Notes under the pieces: model-generated
The model's database searches: none
What the model was told of the DNA's origin: nothing
The model's input: only the letters and a program-made list of their open reading frames with translations
Program-made: the position numbers and the translations under genes
Part shown: one piece after another, positions 1-11,426 of the stretch
Numbering within the stretch: the first letter of the stretch is position 1
How the letters are laid out: each line of letters begins with the position of its first letter
DNA from: Clarireedia homoeocarpa
Taxonomy: Eukaryota; Ascomycota; Leotiomycetes; Helotiales; Rutstroemiaceae
Direction of reading: 5' to 3'
DNA: 64,000 bases
Assembly (NCBI GenBank): GCA_001465935.1
Contig: LNKV01000002.1
Location: 434,001 to 498,000 of the forward strand

Positions 1-697
1 CACTTGTGGCCGCACTTTGACACGCGGCAAAAATTTGGAGAGCTTCTCGCTGCCGAATTCTGCCAATCCAAGTTTGCGAACAATTCCTTGCTCGTGCAGT
101 TCTTCGACAATGGACCAAGTTTCGACTTCCTCCTCTGTGTTCCCTTGTTCCGCGTTCTTCTTGTCTGCCTCCCACTCGCAATCTCCATCGAATGACATTC
201 CTGGGAAGGAGATAATCAAAAGATCAATTGACTGGACGCCTAACTCTTTCATTACGAGATTCAAAGCATCTCTAGTATATTTTGATCTTTTTTTTAAGTC
301 CGCGTTTGCCAAATAGAACAATTTGACGGTGATCTCGTAGTTTTCAGGCTCTTCTGACAGCCCGGATAACGACCAATCTATGGTTGGAATGTAAAAATCG
401 TCGTCTTGTCTAGTTGTCCAAATCGACACGGGAGGCCTACGAGATGGCGCATCTCCATTGTAGTATTCATCGCCATATCCGTTCGATTCCGAGGGTGAAG
501 GTGAGTAGTCTTGTTGCGCAGCGAGAAAATTGCTTCGGAGGGAGTTTGTGAGCTCGAGGTTTGAACGATCCGCGCCTGGCTTTCTTATGATCGACGGACC
601 ACCGATCATAATATTACTATGTCAGAGATTAGGTTTTCTGTTACCATGTGTAGAATTGAGAGGACTCGTACGACGTAGAAAGAATTAGTCGGGTCAT
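1..697 (-). CDS. Glutamate-cysteine ligase regulatory (modifier) subunit, partial
   Basis: Aldo/keto-reductase-fold modifier subunit that binds the catalytic subunit of glutamate-cysteine ligase, the first step of glutathione synthesis in the cytosol. Exons read on the minus strand are 697-672 and 616-1; the intron 671-617 (55 nt) has a GT donor, a CTAATC branch-like site and an AG acceptor. The joined start reads MTRLILSTSNIMIGGPSIIR. An ATG at 609 would give a shorter protein lacking the first beta strand, so I prefer the spliced start. Seen: 214 codons running off the left edge, with segments VKLFYLANADLKKRSKYTRD, LGVQSIDLLIISFP and EELHEQGIVRKLGLAEFGSE, which align by memory with the human GCLM segments around its KLF..., LGV.QLD and GTSDLD motifs. 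The C-terminal part lies outside the window. Divergent from the AP-1 sigma gene. Confidence 0.85.
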
Positions 698-1119
698 CTT
701 GAGATTGGACTGATGCGCAGAAGTGGGATGCGCAAAATGTCCAAGAATGCGTAAAAGTCCAGTAGATCTAAATTATAATTGAAGAACACAAGAAAAGTCT
801 AGGATTTCAAAGCAGAAATCCTTATCCGAGAGAAATGTACAAGAAAGTGAAGGATGAAGGGAAAAGAATGAAAAACTAGCCAGTTAGGAATTTATAACAT
901 ATGATGATATTATTTCATGATTGCTGTCATAAGCATTTCCGCTCAAGTAACCCCTCCAAAATGTCGCATCTTTGTAAGCTTTGCGGTCATGCACCAATGA
1001 AGCCACGCGAGCGACGGTTAAAGCCCCGGGGCTTTGGCACCACCCTTGCTACTTTGTTTAATCGACAACACCTCCAGGCCTGCGCAGCTGTTTCTTTTTA
1101 CCACGAATAACAAACAGTC
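698..1119. other. Divergent intergenic region
   Basis: About 420 bases between two divergently transcribed genes, so a shared promoter region. I see no clear TATA box or gene. A 69-codon open frame at 901-1110 has no recognisable product and sits in the 5' leader of the next gene. Confidence 0.6.
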
Positions 1120-1962
1120 ATGGCGATTAAGTACGTATTTATTTTGTTGTCGTGATTTGGATTCTGCTAATGATCCTATAGCTATCTGATTCTGCTGTCG
1201 CGACAGGGCAAAGTCGTATGTCCTTTCCCTTCTTCATCTCCCGAATTAAACTCGAACGTATCCTAATAGTCAACAGAGACTTGCGAAATGGTTCACCACG
1301 TTGTCGCCAAAGGATAAGGCCAAGATCATTAAAGATGTTTCTCAGCTTGTGCTGGCTCGCCGGACGAGGATGTGCAATTTCTTAGAATACAAAGGTTAGA
1401 GCCCGCGACACGGTTTGTCTTAGGACTGGCCATTTCTGGTGTTTCAATCGCTGACGGACTCCGGCGCAGATTCGAAAATCGTTTATCGTCGTTATGCTTC
1501 GCTCTTCTTTATCGCCGGCTGCGCCTCGACTGACAATGAGCTGATTACCTTGGAAATTGTTCACCGATATGTTGAGCAGATGGACAAGTACTACGGGAAT
1601 GTGTGCGAGCTGGTATGCCAACCCGGCAAGCCCACCCACAGCAGAGGAACCCTGTGGCTAATTGCAACATAGGACATCATTTTCAACTTCCAAAAGGCAT
1701 ACTTCATATTGGATGAGCTGCTGCTGGCTGGAGAAATGCAGGAGAGTAGCAAGAAGAACGTACTCCGAGTAATATCTGCACAGGACTCGATTGAGGATAC
1801 AGAGGTTAGTGGATATCAGTTCGCATGATGGCGGTTGGTCAAGGCAGACTTCGTCAAATTCCGACATACCTGGGGAGCACATAATTCCATCAAATTTTCT
1901 TTCATGCTGATATACACATTTTCCGTTTCCAGGTCGACGAAGATATTACCAAACTCATGTGA
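1120..1962 (+). CDS. aps1: AP-1 clathrin adaptor complex, sigma subunit
   Basis: Small subunit of the AP-1 adaptor that sorts cargo between trans-Golgi and endosomes. Six exons: 1120-1130, 1182-1215, 1277-1394, 1470-1612, 1673-1804, 1933-1962; all introns GT..AG; 155 aa, the normal length of the family. Seen: MAINYLILLSRQGKV at the start, LARRTRMCNFLEYKD, YRRYASLFFIAG, DNELITLEIVHRYVE, NVCELDIIFNFQKAYFILDE. The MCNFLE, DNELITLE and DIIFNFQKAYFILDE segments fit AP-1 rather than AP-2 sigma. The last exon encodes VDEDITKLM. A second acceptor at 2118 would join the same donor (1805) to another VDE-beginning terminal exon (2119-2166), so the C-terminus is the uncertain part. Confidence 0.93.
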
Positions 1963-3465
1963 AAACCGATGCTTTTATACATGTATAGAGAAATTATTTG
2001 GGATGGTCTGGAGTTTGGCGTGCGAGAATATATATATTCATCTTAGTTTCGAAGTGCCTTGCATGATTCTTTGTGCCCATCCGTTGCTCTGCTAACTAGG
2101 TGGTTATTCGCTTTATAGGTTGATGAAGCTATTGTTAGTGGCTTGAAGGAGGTTGGCATACTCTGACATCGTCAACCTGCGCGACTAGGTTATGTCAGAT
2201 AGAACGCGCTTATTTGTTTCTACAGGAGTGCTCTCACGGTGTTGATGGATAATTTGGTGGAGCCGTTGATGCCGGACATGGAATTTGGGAATTTTGCAGA
2301 TGTGGATTGGTTGACAGGACGTTGAAACTGAACATGAACTTCGTACGTGCTGGTAGTTATAAGTCACGTTTAATGGATGATTGAATGGTGCCCAGTGTGG
2401 ATCTGCTTCTCATGGTGAAGCCGAGATGAAGCTGATATGCGTGCTCATCTAGAGCATTAGGCTCACAAGTTTCTGGCGAACAGCAGGTCGTTCCTATCAC
2501 CGTCACCATCGCCATCCATATTGCCACGACATCTGCCTTATGTTAACATTCGGACACAGGCTTTTGTGTGATTCGCTGCCTTGGACCCTGGATTTCCGCA
2601 TTCGGCATACCAGTACGAACGTGCTTCATTCACTCAGTCAGATTCGCGTAAGCATGCCATCTATTTATACTAGACAACTGGATCATTGAAGCATGATCTG
2701 TGAAGTCCCGCTTTACCATCCGAACCTCAACACCAAGCCACCTACCTATACGAGTAACCGTACAGCACTCACAACTTTCACAGCTTATTTTTGGCCATTT
2801 CCATGGCCACGAGAAATATTTATTGGCTGTAGATCTCTGGGGAACGGGGAAAAGGAGCGACCCACACCATTCAGATTGCGCCAGCTCGCGTAATCCACAA
2901 TACCAGGCTGTTTTAAGATTAGCGTCGCATTTCCGGTCGCAATCCAAGGTTATCAATCAAGCGATCAACTCTATCTCATCATACGTTCCTCCTCCTTAAA
3001 CAGCACTCTCATTCCTCTCATCACCAGCTCAACAATACTCAACAATCCATCAAAGGTTACAATGTCCCTTACCTGCTAGACATCAGTCTAGCTAGAGAAC
3101 AACTTGGTATAACCTCCGCAGCCAGCGAAGGAAGTATCAATCTTGCCTTTCTCAGCCCACGCAGGTCTTACGAAACACCGATAACGGAACAAAGAAAGCC
3201 ATATCTGGCACTCAATAACAACGCAAGCGAACGACTTCCATAACGATCTGACAACAATATCTAGAAGGGTTCAAGTACCTGGTTCCAGAACAACGAGTCT
3301 GAAGAGTCATCCGAAAGGTTACTATCTGCACAGAATACTCGGGCTCCGCGGCCACATACTTCTCACTTCGCCAATACGCGCATCTGCCTCCAGCTTCCCA
3401 TTGATCACTCTCTACACCCATCTGCGAAACGCAATTAAGTCGAATTTGAATCAAATACCGCCGAG
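1963..3465. other. Intergenic region: sigma 3' end to Maf1 leader
   Basis: 1.5 kb holding the possible alternative sigma exon, the sigma 3' UTR, and the promoter and leader of maf1. The stretch 3000-3465 is CT/CA-rich in the way of fungal 5' leaders. The short open frames here (for example 2630-2956 minus) have no recognisable product. Confidence 0.5.
2119..2166 (+). other. Possible alternative terminal exon of AP-1 sigma
   Basis: Preceded by CTTTATAG, the segment reads VDEAIVSGLKEVGIL then TGA in the phase needed by the donor at 1805. It begins with the same three residues, VDE, as the exon at 1933-1962. Either it is a used alternative 3' exon or a decayed duplicate. Transcript evidence would be needed to choose. 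Confidence 0.3.
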
Positions 3466-4449
3466 ATGAAGTTCCTACCTCTCCGCGACTTCGACAATGT
3501 CACCAGCGCATTGAATTTCAACACACCGGACTGCCACGTCATTGGTGGTTGCGACTTGTACACGACCAAAGCAGCTGGGTCTGATAAGAAGCTATACCGG
3601 AACATTGAGAATTCATTGGAATCGCAATATGCTTCTCTCCTCAAACTATCTGCTTCGGTATCACCTCCACGCGATTCTGCGGAACCTATCGTCAACTTGT
3701 CGCGATCGAGTCCTTTTGGTCCTCTGAGTCAAGTATCGAGTCGTCGCACTTTCGCATATCTTATCGCGACGCTCAACGCAAGTCATCCTGACTATGATTT
3801 CTCGCACATTCTCAGACCTGCAGACTTTAGAAAGGAGCGCAACCTGAAATCTGTCATGAATTCCATTGACTCTACGCTTTATAGTCTTAGGCCGAGTAAT
3901 GGTATGACTATGCAAGGTCCATCGCAAGCAGCATATACCACAACTGGCTCAGCTACTCCTTCGAGTCAAGCCTGGGGCCCCCAGATGTGGACTATGATTG
4001 ATAAGGAAATGACACTTAAAGACTGTACAGTTTACTGCTGGGCTCCTCCGGATGAGCCGTTCGATGGTGACGAAGGCGCCATTTGGAGCCTAAACTACTT
4101 CTTCTTCAACAAAGAGAGAAAGCGAGTCGCATACCTCTATGTTCGTGCCGTTCCGGTCATGAGCCATAGTCCCCGACAAGCCAAAGCCATGGCAAAGCGC
4201 ACCGCTACTTACTATGATACGGGAGCTAACAAGCGCGCCAGGTTCTGGCTCGGTGACCGGGCTAATGATATCACTGATGATTCTGATGACGTTGAAATGT
4301 GGGACAAGGACGATGAGGTTGATGTCGACGAGGACTTTTCGGACACGTACGATGACGAGGCTGATGATGAATCTGATGAGCAAAACTTCAAGGCACCTAT
4401 ACGTGGTGTTAGTGAGGATATTGCTGCGTCGATGGATATGGATTATTGA
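3466..4449 (+). CDS. maf1: Maf1, repressor of RNA polymerase III
   Basis: Maf1 binds RNA polymerase III and shuts off tRNA and 5S rRNA synthesis under nutrient limitation or stress; it is controlled by phosphorylation and moves between cytoplasm and nucleus. Single-exon gene, 327 aa. Seen: the N-terminal conserved box MKFLPLRDFDNVTSALNF with HVIGGCDLY following; a middle box with DYDFSHILRPADFRKE and LKSVMNSIDSTLYSL; a third box WSLNYFFFNKERKRVAYLYV. A long linker after residue 60 is serine-rich and holds likely phosphosites, as in yeast Maf1. The C-terminal 60 residues are Asp/Glu-rich, typical of fungal members. The ATG at 3466 opens directly into the conserved first box, which fixes the start. 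Confidence 0.95.
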   Translation: MKFLPLRDFDNVTSALNFNTPDCHVIGGCDLYTTKAAGSDKKLYRNIENSLESQYASLLKLSASVSPPRDSAEPIVNLSRSSPFGPLSQVSSRRTFAYLIATLNASHPDYDFSHILRPADFRKERNLKSVMNSIDSTLYSLRPSNGMTMQGPSQAAYTTTGSATPSSQAWGPQMWTMIDKEMTLKDCTVYCWAPPDEPFDGDEGAIWSLNYFFFNKERKRVAYLYVRAVPVMSHSPRQAKAMAKRTATYYDTGANKRARFWLGDRANDITDDSDDVEMWDKDDEVDVDEDFSDTYDDEADDESDEQNFKAPIRGVSEDIAASMDMDY

Positions 4450-5645
4450 TTAAACCACATCGCTACTTTCCCTCGCTGATCGTTATGGCCCTTGCTTGCT
4501 TTTCTTGCTATTACTCTTTGCAACTTCTTTAGCAAATACCACATTTTTCCTTCCTCTTTTTGGTTACTTCATGTTTGAGTATCTCGGTATCTGGTTTTCT
4601 TTTGACCTGGGTAGTACTTGCCCGTTGCTGGAAATGAGAGATGAGAGATGATGCAACGAACGTCTATGGGGTTGGTGTTTGACTTAAGGTTCGGTGAGAG
4701 CGATCTGCTTCGGCTGGCGTTGTACCTATAGTAATTCCCCTTTTTTAATTTTTTTTTGTTAGCTGGTTTGGGTATCGGGCGGATCTGGCGGCCCTTGGAT
4801 GGGAATGATTGATGGATCATGCCTGTGGCCTGGCATGTCATGGCATAAATCTATCGGTCTGTGTATTTGATGGAAGAGGGATTGCTAGCTAGCTGGCAAG
4901 GTGCATGCTTTCAACAGCTTAATACCAAACGAATATGATATGTAAATCAAAGTCAAGTTACTTACATGAGTTCAGTGAAGTCAGTGGTCTTAACACAAGG
5001 GGTTTGTCAAACGAACGTTGAATATCGTAGATACTATTTGTATATACTTACTCTATTCATGTATTACATAGTTCTTCATGCCCTAAGATATGTGCTGTGA
5101 CAACTATCCACCACAACTGAAAAAAAAGGAAAGAAAAAAGAAAAAGAAAGAAAGAAAGAAAACAGAAACAAATCCCACGAGACGATAACACACAATAGCG
5201 CAAAACATTGTCGTGGTTAAATCGATCTCTAAGCCTGATACGCCGTCCCAATGGTGGCGCAGCGGCACTTCCATTGCTCGAGAGTAAAAATTCTTTCTGT
5301 GCTCAGAATCAAGTAACACAAGCTCGATATGATAGCGTATACAAATACTCGATGAAATGGGGTATCATTCGCTGGAAAAGACAAAATAAAGAAGTATGCA
5401 AACAAATCAAAGAATCGAAACAGGAGGAGGAAATTTGAATCGCTAGCTTCTTAGGGAAGAAGGGTTTGGTGCAAAGCGCCATGAAGGAGTGTGAGAAGTG
5501 AAGTAAGGTTATCATTATCGAAAGGGGAGGTTGGAGGTTGAAGTTTGAGCTACCAGCGGATAGGAGAAAAGTGTTTGCGAGAACTGTTGAAAGATCTCAG
5601 GCCCTTCGGTGAAAACTAAGGGCATACTGGCAAGCAATGAAAGAA
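4450..5645. other. Convergent intergenic region
   Basis: 1.2 kb between the convergent maf1 and MFS genes, so mostly 3' UTR. It contains T-rich runs near 4740 and an AAAG/GAAA-rich tract around 5126-5160. No supported gene. Confidence 0.5.
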
Positions 5646-7516
5646 TTACTTCTTCCACCACATCTTCCCGAATCCACGCTGCAAGTTCTCTCTCTTTGCA
5701 GCACCATCTTGGAACTCCTCACTAGTCGAACTTCCACTGCTTTGAATCTTGGTGCTCCGTTTGTTGCCGAAGATCTTGAGAAGAACGGTCATGACAATAC
5801 TGCTTAGGATGCTAAGGCAGAGGATGCCAATCATGACAAGGTTGCTCTTGCGGTAGCGGTGGGGCCCAGCTTTGGCGTCTTCAGGCCATCCGGTGTATAG
5901 TGCGTAGGTGGTGGTGATACTACCGAGGTTGCCGAGTCCAGATACTAGTGCCGCTGCGGCGGCAACTCCGACTTCTCCATGGCGGTGTTGGAAGATTTGG
6001 TTGGTCCATGTCATACAGATAGGAACTGTGGGACCGAGGCCGTAACCGACCATGAGTAAACCACCGTAACGAGCCCAAGGTTGAGAGACAGGTGCAAAGG
6101 TTGTAGTGAGAAGGCCAGCAATCTGAATGAGAACGGCTGCTGAAAAGAATATGGCGCGGTGATGGTGAAAGCGATCAGATATCGGAGTGACCATGAGAAT
6201 AGCGATAAGGTCCATCTGGCTTTGGTTAGCATGCAATTGCGGTCAAGCGAGGCCAAGACTTACAATCCAGATCGGGGCAGTAAGTAAGCTAAGAGTTATG
6301 CCAGAAAAGCTTGGGTTGATCCCAGAAATGATAACAGATGCGTACAGTTGCGTTCCGATACCGACACCAACAACACCAAAGTACATCAGGGTCAATGGCC
6401 AAAGTCTCCAGTCAATCAAAATGAACCCCACGTCCTTCCAGGTCCATGGTCGTGGGTGGTAGACTCTTCTTAGATCTTGGTAATGTATCTCAGCATCCTC
6501 TCCAGTCAATACCGGCGGAGTAGCCGGAAGCCATTTTGTGATACCCTTGTGGACCCGTTCTTCTCCTGGAGGAAGCGGACGATCGGGTAACCACCAGAGG
6601 AGTACAACACCAAGAACGATAGCACAGAGACCCCAAAGCAAGAACATCCATTGAAAGCCAACTAATCCTTGAAGCCCGTCCATCTTCTGAAAGCCTGCAG
6701 AAACAAGACCTACTACAGCAGCAGAGACTTGAGATGCAGTAAAGTATTGACCAATTCGTTTGCCAGTCCGTGAAGGGGGATAGAAGAGTGTCAGATAATA
6801 AGACATTCCTGGCCACATACCAGCAATCACCAAACCGAGGAGAAACCGAAGGAACCTAGAACATATCAGCTAGAGGATCACAGCGTCCCAGACGGATGAC
6901 ATACATCAAACTCCAGGCTGCCTTCACTGCCGCAAAACAAGAACCAATGATTCCTACTGCAAAGACGATACGACTCATCCAGACTCTGGGACTTAATTTT
7001 GTCATAATCAGATTAGATGGCAAGTCAAACACAACATATGCAACATAGAACAGTGCCAGGGCGGTAGATGTTTGCTTAGCCGTCAAGTGCAAGACTGACG
7101 CCAGATCGTGGTCAGATGATTCATTCATGGTTTGGGCGAGGCCGACGTTGGATCGAATGGCAGAACATAGGAAGTATAGGACCCAAAAAGCTATATACGT
7201 GTCAGTGGAGCTCTGAAGTACGCAGCATAGTTATAACAAAGTGTCAAGCTCAATTTACCTGGGATAATGCGGCGGTCGATTTTCCTGCAAATCCATGTAA
7301 GTATCATGAACAGGTGGGGTAAACAACAACTTAATGATAGAAGACATACTTATAGACCTTCTCAATCCTCTCAATGCTCACTTCATCATCTCCATAGACC
7401 GGGCCAGACTCGTCCGCAAAAGTCTCATTTGTCGATGAAATCTTTCCATCACGATATCCCTCATGCGCGGAGTCATGATGAGCGCTCTCTGGCTCTGCCA
7501 TAGTATCTGTAAGCAA
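5646..7516 (-). CDS. MFS permease, Dal5/anion:cation symporter family
   Basis: Predicted plasma-membrane symporter for small organic anions or vitamins (allantoate, nicotinate, pantothenate or related); the substrate cannot be read from sequence. Exons on the minus strand: 7516-7350, 7284-7259, 7190-6905, 6855-6264, 6215-5646; 546 aa. The introns are 65, 68, 49 and 48 nt, all GT..AG. Seen: a charged N-terminus ending in KKIDRRIIP, the segment FYVAYVVFDLPSNLIM with the family's PSNL, WPGMSYYLTLFYP, a long hydrophilic central loop carrying LPDRPLPPGEE, and ADARAG-like helices through GYGLGPTVPICMTW and a second half ending in a basic tail. About 12 membrane segments are expected. The start at 7516 has a second in-frame ATG at 7501. 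A 26-nt exon makes this gene easy to mispredict. Confidence 0.88.
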
Positions 7517-8077
7517 TGGAGGTGCGTGCTAGCAGATATTTTGGACTTTCGGGGTATTCTTCTGCAACTGATGAATCTTCCGTGTCAATTCCTGAGCTTA
7601 GAGAATGGATGCGAAGGACAGAATGGAAAAGAGAAAAGAAACATGTCTGGTGTTGAGCACGATGGAAAAGCTCTAATCTAGTGGGGTTCAACATTTTACT
7701 TTTTGGGGCTCAAGAGCCGAAGCTACTGTGTGCTAATGCGCTTTTCGTTTAGTTCTCCTCCAGGTCCTTGTGTGACCCACTGCCCGAGAAGTTTGGATGA
7801 TTGTTCGAGATGTTTGTCATGGGGCATAACGTTGGGATTTGTGATCTTGTTTAGTCGAACAGAGAGGTTGAAGGAAAACAGCATATACATCTAGTTCCAT
7901 TAGCAACATCTATGTGTACATATCTACCATTATGTCCGCTATTTCATCTGTGGATTACTCCCTCCAAATACGTGTCTCCCCTCCCATATATATATATTAC
8001 CATAAGCCATTCCACCGTTCTATCATAGCTCATGTCTCAACCCAAGCCCCAAATAACGATGCCCAGTAATTATCTTC
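7517..8077. other. Intergenic region upstream of the MFS permease
   Basis: 560 bases with the MFS promoter and the 3' UTR of the SAC phosphatase. No gene is seen. Confidence 0.5.
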
Positions 8078-11029
8078 TCATGCCCAGACCAACTTCTTCA
8101 TCCTGTGGCCCAGAACGTCGAGTAATCCAGTACTCTTCTTAGCTTCGGCCAAACTAATAATAGCAGATTCTTCCACAATGCTCTTTATCTCTTCGCCCGC
8201 CCCTCTCGCCTTTCCCAGCTGCACAATCCTTTCTATTTCGGCACAAACGTTCTTGACCTGTTCGATCTCACTGACGCCCTCATCCGAGACGGCGGATTTA
8301 GAAGGCAATGCTTTGAGCGCTAGGACCTTCCTTGTGTCTTCCCTGGATACCCCAAATGTCTGACTTTGTAGACCTGACATGAGATTCGCAATTCCTGCAG
8401 CAATAGGAGCGGTAGCGGAAGTCGCAGTTGAAGGCCGATCCTCGGTGGAAGGTTCAGATATCGGGAGGGCTGTAGCCATAGAACGAGTATTCACACGAAT
8501 CATGTCTCCCCTACTAGATTCATAGCTTATCAAGAGGCCGACATTTCTGGACTCGTCTGCTTGACCTGGGGAGAGCGTACTCGTAATGTACGTCCCGTAC
8601 TTGATGCCAACGACATTATGTAGCTCAATTCTTTCAAACGACGATACTTTCTCCATATTCCAATCAAAATGGCATATATACAGCGCCGCATCGGTTAAAA
8701 GAAGGACAGCTTCTTCAAACGGACTTGATTTGATAGTGTTGATAAGATGTGGTGTAAGAAACGTCCAACCACCAATGAACTCTTCCTGCTCATCAGCCAC
8801 GACGAGTTTTTGGGATACATCGATAGCTTGCTGTCTCATTTTTTGCATGGAAACACCGGGGTCGCCACTCATCATATTTGTCTCAAAGTCCTCGAAGACC
8901 AAGTAGCTCACATTCCCAAGGAGGAAGTCAATAGCGGCTTGACTGAAATAATCGTTGACGATACTGTTTGTTCCGTTAGGCCATGATTCTTAGATCAGTA
9001 TATAATTACTTACCCGCTGTAAAACCTGGAGATGGATAGGCCCATATCAGTCAAGGCACCTTTATAGTCTCGCTTTCGTGTTCGAGTGAAATCGCCTTTC
9101 AACGCTGCTGTAGAGGCATATTGTTTAGAGATTGCATCGCCGTTATCGGCCCACAGAGTGTTGAACCATTGTGTAGCTTGATCAACCTGAAGACTCATAT
9201 CTATACCTTCATCCCTAAGCTGCTGTTCAAGGGTTCGCCTGCCGACTGCACTTTGCACGACATTTGTGCGGTCCAGGCAATCCATGCAATTTGTCCTCAA
9301 AATTCCACATTGCTTCGACACTAGCTCTCCCTCAACCTCGACGTTCTCGGAGAAGGAGTCGAGCTTCTTATCCAATGCTTCAATGAGTAGACTGACGTTT
9401 TCGAATTTCATACCTCGGCAGATTGTATGGAAGTCGAACCACTCAAAGCCAACAGGCTTTTCAGACTCGTTTGATTCGTTCCAGCGAGCCATCAGTTTCT
9501 CATACTCCTGGCCAACTATAGCTTCTGGGCCATGCTTTTCAACTAACGAAGCTACCTGGACGTCTCCGTATCTCTGAGAAAGAGCATCGAAATGCTTCTT
9601 GAAGGCTTGGTAATTTGTCTCAGTAGAATGATGAATTTGAGGAACAGGCTTGAACGAGTACGGTGACTGAGAAAAGAAAATCGGGATACTCCCACGGATC
9701 TGGACGAAGGAGCGAATTTTGCTCGATGATGTCCAGTTAGAGTCTGACAAGATCTGTTCCGTCTCTACGCCATTCGCCGAATTGCCATCTTCGTCAACGC
9801 CTCGTCGTAGGTACCTGAGACCTGCCCGCTTGATCGACCGCCGTGAGATCAATGTTAACAAGAAAGCCTTGTCGGTGCTAGTACGCTCTATAGACCTGCC
9901 TCCATCGGGATTATCTGTTGAAATCTCATTCAGTTCCATGGATGTCTTCTCCGTCCCATCTGGTCCCACTGCCGGTTTGGGAGGATTGCTATCCACAACG
10001 AATGCTCGCTGCCCTACGAAACCTTGCATCAGAGGCAGAGCAAGAGAGGTCTGGCCGGCATCTATGAATGGTTCTAGAAGATTGTGATTCCAGAAAAATA
10101 GCGGATCAACCTGTTTGTATAGAGGGCCTTTGGAAACAGTATTCTTTCTATTCGCAAGGCTCCTTGTGATGTCATGCTCGTACGAGAAGTAGAAGCTCGC
10201 TGAAGTTCCGAACAAAATTTGTGTCGTCCGTAGCAATTTTGGTAGCATGCTCTCAGCAATATCGTCTGCCTTTTCTGGTTTGTTGTTATCACCCTGCTCA
10301 TCGGCAATTGCAGAATCATTCCCCTTTAGATGCTCTTCCTTCTTATCAGGTTCAATTGCCAACTCGGGTTCTGTGGCGCTCATTCCCAGGTTTCGCTTCT
10401 GATCGACCGTCCAGCCCTTCTTCGAGAACCATTTTTGAGCAAATCTGCCGTATGTCCCCTTCTTGGAGATAACGTCTTCAACCACGCTGCTCGTCCTCTT
10501 ATGTCCTTGTTCTGCGTTGGGTGGTACGACCTCATCTTCCACGTCGTCACTGACATTCGCCGAGAAGTCCTCCTCGCTGTCGGTTTCATCTAGCCCATGT
10601 TCGTCGGAAGCGCTCTTCAAGAACGCCTTCGTTTTATTGATCGAATCCTCCGCATCCGCCTTTGAGGCCAAAGGCGTAAGCGCTACTCCGGTAATTACAT
10701 AAATCGGCTTTCCTTGTATTTGCGCAACTTGTTCTCTCTTCGTAATCGATATTAGGAACGAGCTTTTGGATACTGTCAAGAGCCCTGCGTTATGTTAGGA
10801 TTTAGCTCAACAAGAAAGGTAGCCACAACATACCAACAATTCCAAAAGCTTCAAATCCATTGGAGAAGCCCTCCAGTTGCTGCGTGTCGTGCAGCACTGG
10901 TCCGATGTGTTTATCATTATACGCGATCTTGGTTGCAGGTGCGGGGCGCTGCCCTTTTTGCGTTGCAGGCTGCAGAACTAGTCCATCGACCGCCGCAAAA
11001 ATAAGAAGCTTCCGAACAAGGCCAGACAT
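8078..11029 (-). CDS. SAC-domain phosphoinositide phosphatase with hSac2 domain
   Basis: Predicted lipid phosphatase removing phosphate from phosphoinositides on membranes. Exons: 11029-10834, 10784-9014, 8963-8078; 950 aa; introns of 49 and 50 nt. Seen: a SAC catalytic core with RSIKRAGLRYLRRGVD..., FVQIRGSIPIFFSQ and the active-site CMDCLDRTN (CX5RT, catalytic Cys near residue 565), so the enzyme looks active. A long acidic, low-complexity insert lies between residues about 90 and 200. The third exon encodes an hSac2-type domain (EEFIGGWTFLTPHLINTIK, LLTDAALYICHFDW, VVGIKYGTYI), which in the INPP5F/Sac2 group mediates dimerisation; it sits after the catalytic domain as in that group. It is not Sac1, which has a C-terminal membrane anchor; I see none here. 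Confidence 0.9.
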
Positions 11030-11426
11030 GCTGGCGGTTCTATATCACTAACATTGAGAAATATGTACAGAGAATCTGGCGTTTGTGACAATGTTTATTT
11101 TGTTTGGCGCGAAGGAGTGACCATAAGTTTTAGCTTTCACAGAAATAGACGGGACGGGCAGCTTGTCTCAGGTTCCGATTCACCAGGGCCACGGGAAGGT
11201 TGCTGAATGACCTCGTTGATTGTACAATACCGACTTTAAACCTTTGATATGTTGATTTACCATGGTCCAATGTCTTTCCTCTTGTCACTCGGTCTTTCAT
11301 CTGATTTTCGCCCTACCAGGAGGAGTCATAAATTCTGTTGTGATTGTTGTAATGCTAGTCATTATTACGCTGTGTATATATTATCTTGCAGTACGAAATG
11401 AGCAGAAGAAGTATATACAATCGGGA
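11030..11426. other. Intergenic region
   Basis: About 400 bases holding the promoter of the SAC gene and the 3' end of the RGS gene. No gene is seen. Confidence 0.5.

Noticed and set aside
4569..5319. Minus-strand frames between maf1 and the MFS gene
   Set aside because: Low complexity (Phe/Ser/Leu-rich from AAAG/CTTT repeats) in a 3' UTR region.
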